Notes under the pieces: model-generated
Seen by the model: the letters and a program-made list of their open reading frames with translations, nothing else
Told to the model about the DNA's origin: nothing
Database searches by the model: none
Shown: positions 1-9,244 of the stretch, in pieces
Layout of the letters: every line of letters starts with the position of its first letter
Position numbering within the stretch: position 1 is the first letter of the stretch
NCBI GenBank assembly: GCA_044358015.1
Contig: JBIKOO010000005.1
Location: 13,925-77,924, forward strand
Direction: 5' to 3'
Length of the DNA stretch: 64,000 nt
From: Casp-actino8 sp044358015
Lineage (GTDB): Bacteria > Actinomycetota > Acidimicrobiia > Acidimicrobiales > Ilumatobacteraceae
Position numbers and translations under genes: made by a program

Positions 1-1548
1 ATTCGCCGTCTCGTGCCCGCTCTCATTGTCTTGCTCGGACTTGTTGCGATTCTCGTACAACTCAATCAAGTTGAGGTCACCGCACGAAATATTTGGGGAG
101 CACTCACCTACTCAACGAACTGGGTGCACATATTCGGTGGAACGAGTTACTGGGATAACTTTGCAACACCAGATCCACTACGACACTTATGGTCACTCGC
201 CATCGAAGAACAGTTTTATGTGGTGTGGCCCATTGTCGCTTGGTATGTCTTAAAACGCCGTTCACCTTTGACTCTCGGCAAAGTTGCATTGTTTGGTGCT
301 GGCATTTCAGCGATTGTTCAAGTGGTCGGAATTCAGGCTGGCCTTTCGATTGATCGGGTGTACCAAGGAACCGACACGCGAGCGGTTGCATTTCTTATTG
401 GTGCAGCGATCGCAACCCGAGGTTGGCCACCAAAGAAACTGTCTCTGCCGTCGTGGTTGTTGCCCGCTTTCTCACTGGTTGTTTTAGTCCCAACAGCTAT
501 CTGGTTGCCTGGTGATCGTGACTGGGTTTTCTCTGGCCCACTCATTGTCATTTCGTTTGCGGGAATCACCGCAGTTGTCTATAGCACCACCCAAGAAAAT
601 CGCTTTTTATCATCATCCGCTTTACGACTTATTGGTCGTTGGAGTTACGGCATCTATCTATTTCACTGGCCGCTCGTCGTTTCGCACAAGTTTGATGACC
701 TGAATAGTGTCGTCCGTTTTGTTGTGGTCACCGCATTGTCGATTGTCTTGGCGGGCTTGTCGTACCGCATTGTTGAATCACCTATACGCAATCGCCGACT
801 TCCACGAATTGGTGTCTTGCCTCTTTCAGTCGTTGCAGTTGCCGTCGTTGTCGTGTGCCTCGTCGTTTCGACACCCACCGCACCCGCACTTGATGCTGAC
901 GTCACTCTTGCACCCCGACCAATAAGTACTGATTCTGTTCCCAGCGATCAACTGCAACGAGTCATGGTGTTCGGTGATTCTGTCCCCGCCGTCGCCGCCG
1001 ATGAATTGCAAGCCGAAGCCGAAATTCTTGGTGTTGAAATAGAAGTGCGCGCTGATCCCGGTTGCGTGCCGTCAGAAGATAAGAAAGATCAATACGGTAA
1101 ACCCGAATGCGTGACGTTCTTGCAAGGCACTCGCGCTCGCGCCGAAGAACTTGATATTGATACAGCGATCATTTGGTGGGGTGGAACTGGTGCTGGATTC
1201 GTTGAACAAGGAACGCCTTATTACTTTTGTGAAGCCAATGCACAACAATTAACTCGCGATCGCATTCGTCGTCTAGTCGCTTACTTTGATGGAGTCGCCA
1301 GCAACATCATCTTGGTCGCCCCAGTCCCCCGTTTAGATCAAACTGCTAAAGACGTTGAAGGAACCGAATGCGAGATAGTCGCTTATGACGATGTTGCGGC
1401 CGAAATTGGGATCAAAGTAGTACGGCTACGCGATGATGTGTGTCCGTCATACCCCAATGACTGCGAGCGCATCTTCCGTTACGACGGCCTGCACTACAAC
1501 GACGAACCCGCCACCCAAGTCGCCAAAATAGTCCTATCCACCTTGTGA
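1..1548 (+). CDS. Acyltransferase 3 / SGNH-hydrolase O-acyltransferase (5' end cut off)
   Basis: Membrane O-acyltransferase of the OafA type, which transfers acyl groups to cell-surface glycans or lipids. The frame is open from base 1 and the first visible residues (IRRLVPAL) already match the interior of the family, so the true start lies before the window and the GTG at 13 is not the start. HLWSLAIEEQFY (about residues 58-69) is the classic acyltransferase-3 motif. Hydrophobic helices follow to about residue 290. The C-terminal third is an SGNH domain with FGDSV (Ser near residue 320) and DGLHYND near the C-terminus as the Asp-His part of the catalytic triad. Its TGA stop lies inside the first hairpin repeat. 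The specific acceptor cannot be told. Confidence 0.85.
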   Translation: MRRLVPALIVLLGLVAILVQLNQVEVTARNIWGALTYSTNWVHIFGGTSYWDNFATPDPLRHLWSLAIEEQFYVVWPIVAWYVLKRRSPLTLGKVALFGAGISAIVQVVGIQAGLSIDRVYQGTDTRAVAFLIGAAIATRGWPPKKLSLPSWLLPAFSLVVLVPTAIWLPGDRDWVFSGPLIVISFAGITAVVYSTTQENRFLSSSALRLIGRWSYGIYLFHWPLVVSHKFDDLNSVVRFVVVTALSIVLAGLSYRIVESPIRNRRLPRIGVLPLSVVAVAVVVVCLVVSTPTAPALDADVTLAPRPISTDSVPSDQLQRVMVFGDSVPAVAADELQAEAEILGVEIEVRADPGCVPSEDKKDQYGKPECVTFLQGTRARAEELDIDTAIIWWGGTGAGFVEQGTPYYFCEANAQQLTRDRIRRLVAYFDGVASNIILVAPVPRLDQTAKDVEGTECEIVAYDDVAAEIGIKVVRLRDDVCPSYPNDCERIFRYDGLHYNDEPATQVAKIVLSTL

Positions 1549-1599
1549 TTCTGGTGCAGAATAGTTGCGTTTTTCGCAACAATTCTGCACCAGAATCAC
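1545..1599. terminator. Hairpin repeat copy 1, bidirectional terminator between convergent genes
   Basis: Two 25-nt arms with a single A-A mismatch enclose a TTTTT loop; the outer arm is GTGATTCTGGTGCAGAAT followed by an inner GTTGCG. The stop codons of both convergent genes (TGA at 1546-1548 on + and at 1598-1596 on -) are inside the outer ends of the hairpin. It belongs to a family with further copies at 13434, 18495 (variant), 19935, 20860, 29471 and 36515. Confidence 0.8.
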
Positions 1600-2444
1600 G
1601 GGAGGAATGTGAGTTGATCGGTGGATTTGATGGTGCCGGGTTTGGTGACCTTGGCGTAGACACCAACATTTTGATCGAGGTCGCGCACGATGTGGCGCAA
1701 GATGGCGCGATCGGCCGGTAGATCATCACCAACTTCTCGCGTCACCATCACGCAACGCGGACACGCCGACTGAAATTTAATTTCGCATTCGCCGATTCGC
1801 GCGGTCTTTCCAGCCCACGAAAATTCGGGATGACCAGTTTGATCACCCGTATCAATGACCAAACTCGGTCGGAAACGCCGAATATCAATCTTTGAATCTG
1901 GCAAGGCCTCTTGCATAGACCGCAACGCGGAAGTGCTCATGATCATCAACGGCCAACAGTCGTGATACGTGCCTGGTGGCGATTCAAACTCAATCACTTC
2001 AGGTGGGAAGACGGAAAAATCAGGAAGTGGTTCGTCTATGTCGCGCCCGAAAACATTGCGCAGTTCTTCCATCATGTCGTCACTACTTGGTGCACCACGA
2101 CGATAGTGATCGAGATCGGTCGCTGGGCGCAGATGTTCTAATTGAACTTGAACACCAATTGCTTCACTGATCGCTGTGTGTACATCGCTGTCGTCACTAC
2201 GAACGACTCGACCACTCGGCAAAGAAATCTCGACGTCATCGGAACCTGCAATAAACGTTGCCGAGAGCTTCATCAGGCCACCAAATTTCTTGGCACCTCG
2301 AATACCACCATTTTCAACATCGCGAACAGCCCACACTCGATCGCCAACGAGACCTAACTCGCTGACAGAGCATTCATCAACTGTTGCTCCCACCATTGAT
2401 TTAACGGGATACACCCAAATCTGTGAGAGCGGAAGTTGCGTCAT
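1596..2444 (-). CDS. MOSC-domain protein
   Basis: 282-residue protein with an N-terminal MOSC beta-barrel (starting PLSQIWVYPVKSM, where VYPVKS is typical of that domain) and a C-terminal MOSC domain. The family is related to the C-terminus of molybdenum-cofactor sulfurase and to YcbX/mARC enzymes that bind the molybdenum cofactor and reduce N-hydroxylated compounds. CPRCVMVTRE (about residues 226-236) supplies the conserved Cys expected to ligate molybdenum. No 2Fe-2S ferredoxin domain follows, unlike YcbX, so an external electron donor would be needed. Its ATG overlaps the stop of the upstream acyl-CoA dehydrogenase by 4 nt, so the two are co-translated. The substrate is unknown. Confidence 0.8.
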   Translation of the reverse strand: MTQLPLSQIWVYPVKSMVGATVDECSVSELGLVGDRVWAVRDVENGGIRGAKKFGGLMKLSATFIAGSDDVEISLPSGRVVRSDDSDVHTAISEAIGVQVQLEHLRPATDLDHYRRGAPSSDDMMEELRNVFGRDIDEPLPDFSVFPPEVIEFESPPGTYHDCWPLMIMSTSALRSMQEALPDSKIDIRRFRPSLVIDTGDQTGHPEFSWAGKTARIGECEIKFQSACPRCVMVTREVGDDLPADRAILRHIVRDLDQNVGVYAKVTKPGTIKSTDQLTFLP

Positions 2445-3664
2445 GAACGAATGGTACCGACCTTGAGATCTTTGAACGGCATATTCTTGTCCACCATTGG
2501 TTCACGCGGAAGTCCAAGCACGCGGTCGCCGATGATGTTGCGCTGAATCTCGTCGGTTCCACCGGCGATGTTCGACTGGAAGCTCGACAAGATGTAGCGC
2601 GCCCAGTTTTCACCGCGGCCCTCACCTTCCCATGCATCACAATCTGCCCCGACAAGGCGGTTGATGAGTGGGCGGCTGAAACGAGCAATCACAGCACCGT
2701 GCAACTTGCCGAGCGAGCCGCCAGGACCGGGCACCTTGCCGGCCTTCATCTCGGCGCGTGTACGCATCGAGACCAATGACTTGCAAGTTTCTTCGCAGTA
2801 CAACTTCATCAGTTCTTGGCGAATCACCGGATCGCTCAACTTGCCATTGTTCTTGGCAACGTCGATCAAACGATCGGCCAAGTTATGAGTGACACCGCTT
2901 GACGAACCAGTTCCGATGGCGACGCGCTCGAACATGAGCATTGCGGTCGCCTGGTTCCAGCCGTTGTTAAGTTCGCCGAGCAACCATGACTTGGGCGTAC
3001 GCACATCGGTCAAGAAGATTTCGTTGAAGTGACTGCCGCCGTCGATCTGATGAATCGGACGAATTTCTACGCCAGGAGCCTTCATGTCAATAATGAACAT
3101 TGAAATGCCCGCGTGCTTCGGCGCGTCGGGGTTTGTGCGGGCAATGACGATTCCGTAATCGCTCACGTGAGCAAGCGTGGTCCAAACTTTCTGACCATTG
3201 AGCACCCATTCATCACCGTCGAGTTCGGCCTTGGTCTGCAAGCTCGCAACGTCTGAACCAGCGCCGGGCTCAGAGAACATCTGGCACCACATCGTGCGCG
3301 CCGCAATGTTGTCGGGCATGAACTGACGCTTTTGCTCTTCGGTACCGAACTGACCGAGCATCGGCAAGCACATGCCATGGCTGATGGTCAATTCAAAAGT
3401 CATGTCGGGGTACTTGCCGTACTCTTCGCGATAGATGCGGTCGTGGGCACGAGTCAATCCGGCACCACCGTGCTCTTTGCCGTACACCAAACCGGCGAGA
3501 CCGGCTTCGACAAGTGCACTCTGGTACGTCTTGGCGATTTGCACAGAAGTATCGCTGCGGCGACCAATTCCGGAGGCGTTCTTTTCCAGGAACTCGCGAA
3601 CTTGCACGCGGAAAGCCTCGGCTTGGGCGGGGGTCAGGGCATCGTCAATAGTTGTGTTGCTCAT
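2441..3664 (-). CDS. Acyl-CoA dehydrogenase
   Basis: Flavoprotein of the acyl-CoA dehydrogenase family (about 407 residues) that introduces the alpha-beta double bond into an acyl-CoA. N-, middle and C-terminal domains are in order: MFSEPGAGSDVASL is the FAD/substrate middle-domain signature and GGTDEIQRNIIGDRVLGL the C-terminal signature. The frame can be extended to 3733, but MSNTTIDDALTPAQ at 3664 is the natural start because the upstream extension overlaps the promoter region of the divergent cupin gene and looks non-conserved. It forms an operon with the MOSC gene through a 4-nt overlap. The substrate, fatty acyl or steroid side chain, cannot be decided from sequence. Confidence 0.9.
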   Translation of the reverse strand: MSNTTIDDALTPAQAEAFRVQVREFLEKNASGIGRRSDTSVQIAKTYQSALVEAGLAGLVYGKEHGGAGLTRAHDRIYREEYGKYPDMTFELTISHGMCLPMLGQFGTEEQKRQFMPDNIAARTMWCQMFSEPGAGSDVASLQTKAELDGDEWVLNGQKVWTTLAHVSDYGIVIARTNPDAPKHAGISMFIIDMKAPGVEIRPIHQIDGGSHFNEIFLTDVRTPKSWLLGELNNGWNQATAMLMFERVAIGTGSSSGVTHNLADRLIDVAKNNGKLSDPVIRQELMKLYCEETCKSLVSMRTRAEMKAGKVPGPGGSLGKLHGAVIARFSRPLINRLVGADCDAWEGEGRGENWARYILSSFQSNIAGGTDEIQRNIIGDRVLGLPREPMVDKNMPFKDLKVGTIRS

Positions 3665-3753
3665 GACGCCATTCTGCCATTGAGGCATGTCCCCTGACAT
3701 AACTGAGACGGGATAATCGAGACGGGAAGTCATCGACGCGGTACGGTTCGGCT

Positions 3754-4182
3754 ATGGAATCTCCTGTCTTTCGCCATGTGGTCGTTCGCCATATAGATGA
3801 CTGTCCGACCGAAGAATGGACCAGCCCCACCCGGGGCTCGGTGCGCTGGTGGGAGCTGTTTGGGGGCGATGCCACCGCAACCAACGAAATGACCGTCGGA
3901 ATCGCTGAGGTGCCGGTTGGCTCGACTCCCCCACCCAGGGGGCACTCACACGATGCCACCGAGATCTATGTGATCTTGTCGGGTGAAGGCGATGTCGTCA
4001 TTGAAGGCAACCCAACGCCCGTTCGAGAGGGTTCAGCGGTCTGGATCCCCGAAAGCCTCGAGCATTACGCCCATAACACCGGGACAGTGCCGCTACGCCT
4101 GCTGTACATGTTTGCCCGCGACAAATTCAGTGATGTCACTTATTCGTTTCCTGGCGAAGATTTAAGCCCTGGCGAAAACTAA
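3754..4182 (+). CDS. Cupin-domain protein
   Basis: 142-residue single-domain cupin. The two cupin motifs are visible as HSHDATEIYVILSGEGDVVIEG (split here: HSHDATEIYVILSG then EGDVVIEG) and a second strand around PESLEHYAHNTG. His and Glu residues of motif 1 and the His of motif 2 suggest a bound metal. The first 30 residues carry an atypical extension. It lies 11 nt upstream of the cytochrome P450 gene and is divergent from the acyl-CoA dehydrogenase. Function is unassigned: small cupins can be sugar epimerases, dioxygenases or sensory domains. Confidence 0.75.
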   Translation: MESPVFRHVVVRHIDDCPTEEWTSPTRGSVRWWELFGGDATATNEMTVGIAEVPVGSTPPPRGHSHDATEIYVILSGEGDVVIEGNPTPVREGSAVWIPESLEHYAHNTGTVPLRLLYMFARDKFSDVTYSFPGEDLSPGEN

Positions 4183-4193
4183 GGAGTCAAGCA

Positions 4194-5390
4194 ATGGCAC
4201 CAGCAATCAATCTCATCGATCCCGAATACTTCGCGGCTCACGGTCATCCGTGGGACCAGTACGAATGGCTGCGCGCCAACGCTCCAGTCTTTTGGCACAA
4301 CGAACCAGATGGTCCTGGTTTTTGGGCCATCACTAAATACGACGACATTCGCGCCATCAGTCGTACGCCAAAAATCTTTAGTTCCTACGAAACTGGGGTG
4401 ATGTTGCCCGACCCTGATCCGATGGGTTTGTACGCGCAACGTCTGATGATGCTCAATATGGACCCGCCGCAACATGATCGATTCAAGTTGTTGGTCTCAC
4501 GCGGCTTCACACCCAAGAACGCACCACTACTTCGTCCACGCATTGAAGAACTCGCTCGCGAAATCGTTGACGTAGCAATGCAAAAAGGTTCGTGCGATTT
4601 CGTCAGCGAAATCGCCGGCCGATTGCCATCGGGTTTAATCGCCGAATTGATGGGCATGCCTCGCGAAGATGGCGAGCGTCTGTACAACCTCACTGAAATC
4701 ATGCATACCAACGATGATGCAGTTGCGCCGCCTGAGGTAAAGATGGCAGCGATTGGCGAAATGTTGATGTACGGACAATCAGTCGCCGACAAAAAGCGCA
4801 ACACTCCAGGCGATGATCTTGCAACCATTTTGGTCAACGCTGAAGTAGATGGCGACCGCTTGACCGACGAAGAGTTCCAATGGTTTTTCTTGTTACTCGT
4901 CAATGCTGGTGGCGACACGACCCGCAACTTGCTGGCGGCCGGATTACAACTTCTATTCGATCATCCCGATCAACGTGCCAAGTTGATGTCCAATGTCGAT
5001 GGGCACCTGGCAACGGCGATTGAAGAAATGTTGCGCTTCAGCAGTCCGGTTTCACACTTCAAGCGAACTGTCATGGAAGACACCACTATTCGCGGTCAAC
5101 ACATGAAGGCTGGCGAACGTGTGGTGATGTTCTACGGTTCGGCAAATCGCGATGAAGACGTCTTTGCCAATCCCAATACATTCGACATCACTCGCGATCC
5201 CAACCCACATGTCGCGTTCGGCGCGGGTGGACCACACCTGTGTCTTGGCATGCACGTCGCACGTGTTGAACTAGCGGTGATGTTCAAAGAACTACTTTCC
5301 CGCATGCCGCTCGTTCAACCCGACGGGGCGATCGAACGCATGCACAGCAGTTTTATTGCAGGCATTCACAGCATGCCCGTGAAGTACTGA
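4194..5390 (+). CDS. Cytochrome P450
   Basis: 398-residue soluble bacterial cytochrome P450. The oxygen-activating I-helix motif NAGGDTTRNLL (about residues 236-246), the ExxR motif in EEMLRFSSP, and the haem loop FGAGGPHLCLGMHVAR with the proximal Cys near residue 349 are all intact. The overall pattern resembles actinobacterial steroid and fatty-acid hydroxylases (CYP125/CYP142-like), which is a family-level impression only. A good Shine-Dalgarno (AAGGAG) precedes the ATG. The gene follows the cupin by 11 nt, likely the same transcript, and converges on the acyl-CoA ligase with only 7 nt between the stops. The ferredoxin partner is not in this part of the window. Confidence 0.93.
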   Translation: MAPAINLIDPEYFAAHGHPWDQYEWLRANAPVFWHNEPDGPGFWAITKYDDIRAISRTPKIFSSYETGVMLPDPDPMGLYAQRLMMLNMDPPQHDRFKLLVSRGFTPKNAPLLRPRIEELAREIVDVAMQKGSCDFVSEIAGRLPSGLIAELMGMPREDGERLYNLTEIMHTNDDAVAPPEVKMAAIGEMLMYGQSVADKKRNTPGDDLATILVNAEVDGDRLTDEEFQWFFLLLVNAGGDTTRNLLAAGLQLLFDHPDQRAKLMSNVDGHLATAIEEMLRFSSPVSHFKRTVMEDTTIRGQHMKAGERVVMFYGSANRDEDVFANPNTFDITRDPNPHVAFGAGGPHLCLGMHVARVELAVMFKELLSRMPLVQPDGAIERMHSSFIAGIHSMPVKY

Positions 5391-5397
5391 TCAAGAA

Positions 5398-6942
5398 TCA
5401 GGGACCGACGACGTCTTTGAACTGAATTCGCAGGTCTTTCTTCAGAGCTTTGCCCGATGGGTTACGCGGAATCAGATCAATGAAGCGCACTGCAACTGGT
5501 TGCTTAAATCGAGCAAGTTTGTCGGCGCAATGTTGGAGCACAGCAGCTTCTGTGACCGCTTCGTCTTTTCGCACGACAATTGCGAGTGGTGATTCTCCCC
5601 ACTTTTCGGACGGGATTCCGATGACGGCCACTTCGCCGATTCCGGCCAAGCCCATAATGACATTTTCGATTTCAGCGGGATACACATTTTCGCCACCCGA
5701 AATAATCATGTCTTTAATGCGATCTTGGATGAAGATAAATCCATCCTTGTCACGGATCGCTCCGTCACCGCTATACAACCAACCGTCTTTCAACGCATCG
5801 GCGGTTGCGTCTGGTCGATTCCAGTAACCCAGCATCATGTGACCGCCCGAGATGAGCACCTCGCCAGCTTCATCGTCATCGCACTCGGTTCCGTCGGGAC
5901 GCACAACCTTCACTTCTGACAAGAAGAAGGCTTTGCCGGTTGAGCCCGCCTTGGTAATTGCATCTTCTTTTGAAGTCAGACAAGCGGGTCCGCACGTTTC
6001 CGTGAGTCCATAAACCTGGTTGACCTCAATACCAATTTCGGCGTACGCCATGATGAGCGACACGGGCACTGGAGCCGCGCCCGCCATGAGCCAACGCAAA
6101 TGTTCGTGCTTGTACTTAGAAGGGTCGTACACCATGCGCATGAAGTTCAACATTGCTGGCACAAAAAGTCCGTTGTTAATGCGCTCTGAGTCAATGATTT
6201 CCCATACTTTGACCGGATCAAACATGCGCATCAAAACATGGGTCGTACCGACGAAGATGTTCCCGAGTGCGGGTGTCAATGCACCCACGTGGAACATCGG
6301 CATGGGGTTGATGTAGCGATCGCCGCGAGCCAAGTCGCTGGTGGTGCACATCGTTGACAGCGCCCAAAACTGAGTGTTGTGTGAATGCATGACGCCCTTG
6401 GGCAAACCAGTTGTTCCCGACGTGTACATGATGTACAACAAGTCATCACCAGATGCCGTCACTGCGGGCTCAACGTTTGACATCGTTGCTGATTCAGCAA
6501 CAAAGTCACGGGCGAATGCCGGCTTAGTTGCTGCGTCACCGATGTATAGCCACGACTTGATGTCGGTCCGATCGCCGCGCGACTGCAATTCGGAAACATT
6601 CGCCGCGAACTCTGCACCGAAGACAAGAACGGTTGTTCCGGAATCTTTCAAAATGAATTCAAGCTCGTCAGGAACCAGTCGCCAGTTCAACGGAACAATG
6701 ACCGCACCCAATTTGGCAGTAGCGAAGAAAGCAGTCATGAACTCGGCCGAGTTCATTTGTAGCAATGCAACGCGATCGCCCTTTTTCACTCCGGCATCAA
6801 CAAGTAGGGAAGCGACTTTATTCGTCTCGCTGTTGAGTTCGGCATAGGTGTAACGACGACCGGCCGCTACGTCATACAGGGCTTCGATGCTCCCATTGAT
6901 ATGGGCTCGACGGGCTAAAAGGTTTCCGATGTTTACGCTCAT
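5398..6942 (-). CDS. Acyl-CoA synthetase (FadD-like, AMP-forming)
   Basis: ANL-superfamily ligase of about 514 residues that adenylates a carboxylic acid and transfers it to CoA. The phosphate loop YTSGTTGLPKG, the YGLTETCG motif, the YSGDGAIRDKDGF motif (usual D of GD present) and the C-terminal KDMIISGGENVYPAEIE hinge are present, with the catalytic Lys in NPSGKALKKDLR near the C-terminus. The frame is open to 6990, but that start lies inside a hairpin (6965-6991); MSVNIGNLLARRAH at 6942 resembles the family start, with ATG 6960 as the alternative. The Shine-Dalgarno is weak for both. It would feed a beta-oxidation route; the substrate is unknown. Confidence 0.9.
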   Translation of the reverse strand: MSVNIGNLLARRAHINGSIEALYDVAAGRRYTYAELNSETNKVASLLVDAGVKKGDRVALLQMNSAEFMTAFFATAKLGAVIVPLNWRLVPDELEFILKDSGTTVLVFGAEFAANVSELQSRGDRTDIKSWLYIGDAATKPAFARDFVAESATMSNVEPAVTASGDDLLYIMYTSGTTGLPKGVMHSHNTQFWALSTMCTTSDLARGDRYINPMPMFHVGALTPALGNIFVGTTHVLMRMFDPVKVWEIIDSERINNGLFVPAMLNFMRMVYDPSKYKHEHLRWLMAGAAPVPVSLIMAYAEIGIEVNQVYGLTETCGPACLTSKEDAITKAGSTGKAFFLSEVKVVRPDGTECDDDEAGEVLISGGHMMLGYWNRPDATADALKDGWLYSGDGAIRDKDGFIFIQDRIKDMIISGGENVYPAEIENVIMGLAGIGEVAVIGIPSEKWGESPLAIVVRKDEAVTEAAVLQHCADKLARFKQPVAVRFIDLIPRNPSGKALKKDLRIQFKDVVGP

Positions 6943-6964
6943 GGTTTGAAATTCTGCCATATGA

Positions 6965-6991
6965 AATGCCCCGAGGGTACGGCGGGGCATT
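6965..6991. promoter_or_regulatory. Palindrome between divergent fadD-like and capA-like genes
   Basis: AATGCCCC and GGGGCATT form perfect 8-bp arms around an 11-nt GC-rich loop. It sits between two divergent gene starts, just upstream of the acyl-CoA ligase start, so it is placed to be an operator or a 5' leader hairpin rather than a terminator. No T-run follows on either strand. Confidence 0.4.
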
Positions 6992-7039
6992 CAATAGTTG
7001 ACCCACTCATCATTCAACTCTCATCACTAAACTCGCACC

Positions 7040-8227
7040 GTGAACCTTCGCCGCCTCGTCACCGCCGTTGCAGTTCTCACGGCTCTCACCTTGGCCGCCT
7101 GCGGGAACGGCGAAACAGCCCCCGAAGTCTCCGATCAGGCATTGACCCCCACCACCTTGGCTCCAGTCGTCGAGACTTCAACCATCCCAGCCGAAACCAC
7201 AACTGTGGTCCCCTCGCCGGTCACGATGAGCCTGGCCTTCGCTGGCGACATCTTGATTCATAGCCAAGTCTGGAAAGCCGCCACGGTCAATGCTGGAGGT
7301 AGCGGCTACGACTTCACGCCGATGTTTGCTCGAGTGCAACCGTTGATCGAAGGAGTCGATCTGGCGGTCTGTCATCTTGAAGTGCCACTCGTCGCCCTCG
7401 GCGAAAAACCAACGACTAATCCTCTGTATTCGGCGCCGACCGAACTCGCGTGGGCGATCAAAGGAATGGGATTTGATCGCTGTTCAACTGCAAGCAATCA
7501 TTCGTTTGACAAAGGTGTCAAAGGAATTGAGGCAACTCTCAATGAATTCGATGCGCTCGGTCTCGGCCAAGCTGGGATGGCTCGAACACCCGACGAAATT
7601 GAACCAAAGGTGTTTGGCGTCAAAGGCATCAAGGTCACGCATCTTTCATACACCTTCGGGTTCAACGACATTCCAGCACCGAACGGCGAAACGTGGCGCT
7701 CTGCGCTGATTGATCCAACCCGAATCATCGCGGATGCTCAAAAGGCTCGCGATATGGGTGCACGCGTCGTGATCGTGAGCATGCATTGGGGACGTGAAAC
7801 TCAGACCGATCTCAGTGATTTCCAACTCACGAACTCTGATGCAATCACCAAATCTGGATTGATCGATTTAGTAGTCGGCCATCATGCTCACGTCGTACAA
7901 AAGATTGAACAAGTCAACGGAGTTTGGACACTTTTCGGTTTAAGCAATCTGATTAGTTACTTGCCAACAACCGATGCATTCCCGAACAAAACTCAAGACG
8001 GTGTCATTGTGACAGCCGAAATAACGCTCAACCCCGATGGCTCGGTGCAAGTTGCGCAACCAGTCGCTCATCCAATTTGGGTAGACAAATACAATGGCGT
8101 GGTCGTTCGACCGGTTTTAACTGACCTCGTTGATCCAACAACTTCTGAAGAAACCAAAGCCGAACTTGCCGTCTCGCTAGAACGCACCCGTTCTGTGGTC
8201 GGAGAGTTCTTTCCCGTCGCCCCTTAG
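7040..8227 (+). CDS. CapA-family metallophosphatase-like lipoprotein
   Basis: 395-residue secreted lipoprotein: a positively charged N-terminus, a hydrophobic stretch and the lipobox LAAC (Cys21) are followed by a Thr/Pro-rich linker and the PGA_cap domain (about residues 65-330). The metal-binding motifs of this calcineurin-like fold are visible: AFAGDILIH, SNHSFDKG, SMHWGRE and GHHAHVVQ. CapA proteins take part in poly-gamma-glutamate synthesis in Bacillus, but most relatives are uncharacterised surface enzymes, and no capB/capC genes are here. The start is a GTG at 7040. The next gene begins 6 nt after its stop. Confidence 0.85.
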   Translation: MNLRRLVTAVAVLTALTLAACGNGETAPEVSDQALTPTTLAPVVETSTIPAETTTVVPSPVTMSLAFAGDILIHSQVWKAATVNAGGSGYDFTPMFARVQPLIEGVDLAVCHLEVPLVALGEKPTTNPLYSAPTELAWAIKGMGFDRCSTASNHSFDKGVKGIEATLNEFDALGLGQAGMARTPDEIEPKVFGVKGIKVTHLSYTFGFNDIPAPNGETWRSALIDPTRIIADAQKARDMGARVVIVSMHWGRETQTDLSDFQLTNSDAITKSGLIDLVVGHHAHVVQKIEQVNGVWTLFGLSNLISYLPTTDAFPNKTQDGVIVTAEITLNPDGSVQVAQPVAHPIWVDKYNGVVVRPVLTDLVDPTTSEETKAELAVSLERTRSVVGEFFPVAP

Positions 8228-8233
8228 GACATC

Positions 8234-8632
8234 ATGACAATCGTTGAAAATGCAGTGCAGTCTCACGTCGCTTTATGGAATGCCATGGATCGAGAATCGT
8301 GGATTCAATTGTTCGCTCCTCACATGGTTTTTGAAGATCCTGTGGGCACTCCCGAAAAGGTGGGCTTAGACGCTGTCTACAAATCTTGGGATCGCTCGTT
8401 CAAACCTGGCCGTCGCTGGACTTTGCATCCCGAGCACATTGTCGCGGCCGGCAATGAGGCTGCCGTAGTGATGCGCAACGAGGGCGACCTCAATGGCCAA
8501 AAAGTGACAATTCGCAGTATTGAGATTTTCATTGTTGATGATTCGGGATTTTTGGTGCGTATTCGTTCATTTTTTGATCAACCGACCGACTTTGCCCTCT
8601 CCGATTACTTCACACCCGAACGAACCGAGTGA
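8234..8632 (+). CDS. SnoaL/NTF2-like protein
   Basis: 132-residue single-domain protein of the NTF2/SnoaL fold: an N-terminal helix with WNAMDRESWIQLFAPHMVFEDPVG, which is the typical opening (W..D......F....V..DP.G), and alternating strands to the C-terminus. Such proteins are small ketosteroid-isomerase-like enzymes or binding proteins. It lies 6 nt after the CapA-like gene and 12 nt before the TetR gene, so the three are probably one transcript. No catalytic residues can be assigned with confidence. Confidence 0.75.
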   Translation: MTIVENAVQSHVALWNAMDRESWIQLFAPHMVFEDPVGTPEKVGLDAVYKSWDRSFKPGRRWTLHPEHIVAAGNEAAVVMRNEGDLNGQKVTIRSIEIFIVDDSGFLVRIRSFFDQPTDFALSDYFTPERTE

Positions 8633-8644
8633 ACTAGTACCACG

Positions 8645-9244
8645 ATGCAAATAGATACCACTGCCCGCGACATGCTGAATCGGACGATCGCCGTAATCGA
8701 AACTGACGGTGAAGAAGGCGTTCGCGTCGTTGATATTGCCAAGCACGTTGGTGTCGCTGTCACCACTCTGTTTCATTTGTTCGGCAATCGCGAATCACTG
8801 ATACAAGCCGCGCAAATTGAGCGTTACGTACGTGGTCTAGCCAACATGATTGAAGAGTTTGACGTTGCGACGGCAATAGCAAAAACTAAAGAAGACTTTC
8901 GTGCAGTTGTCATTCGTATGGTGCGTTCAGAGATTGCCCCGGCCAATGCCGCAACTCGCCACAGCCGCCAAGGCGTATTCGGTTCTGCCTACGGACGTTC
9001 CGACTTAACCCAAGCCTTAGCAAGTAGCCAAAACAGTCTCTGCCTCGGTATGCAAGTCGCCTTCAATCGTGCCCAAGATAACGGTTGGATTGACCCAACC
9101 CTCGACACCTTGGCTACTGCGTATTGGATACTCGGACTGATCAATAGCCGAGTTTTCATCGAAGTCGGCTCGCCGCAATTAGATCGACGGGCCTGGGATG
9201 ATCTCACCTTGAAATCAATTTTGCGCGTTCTCTTTGTTGACTAA
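8645..9244 (+). CDS. TetR-family transcriptional regulator
   Basis: 199-residue one-component regulator. The N-terminal helix-turn-helix spans about residues 20-48, with VDIAKHVGVAVTTLFHLFGN as the HTH core (usual YYHF replaced by LFHLFG). The remainder is an all-helical ligand-binding and dimer domain with no recognised specificity. It is the last gene of a three-gene run with the CapA-like and NTF2-like genes. Its stop overlaps the stop of the convergent isomerase-like gene by 4 nt. The ligand and targets are unknown. Confidence 0.88.
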   Translation: MQIDTTARDMLNRTIAVIETDGEEGVRVVDIAKHVGVAVTTLFHLFGNRESLIQAAQIERYVRGLANMIEEFDVATAIAKTKEDFRAVVIRMVRSEIAPANAATRHSRQGVFGSAYGRSDLTQALASSQNSLCLGMQVAFNRAQDNGWIDPTLDTLATAYWILGLINSRVFIEVGSPQLDRRAWDDLTLKSILRVLFVD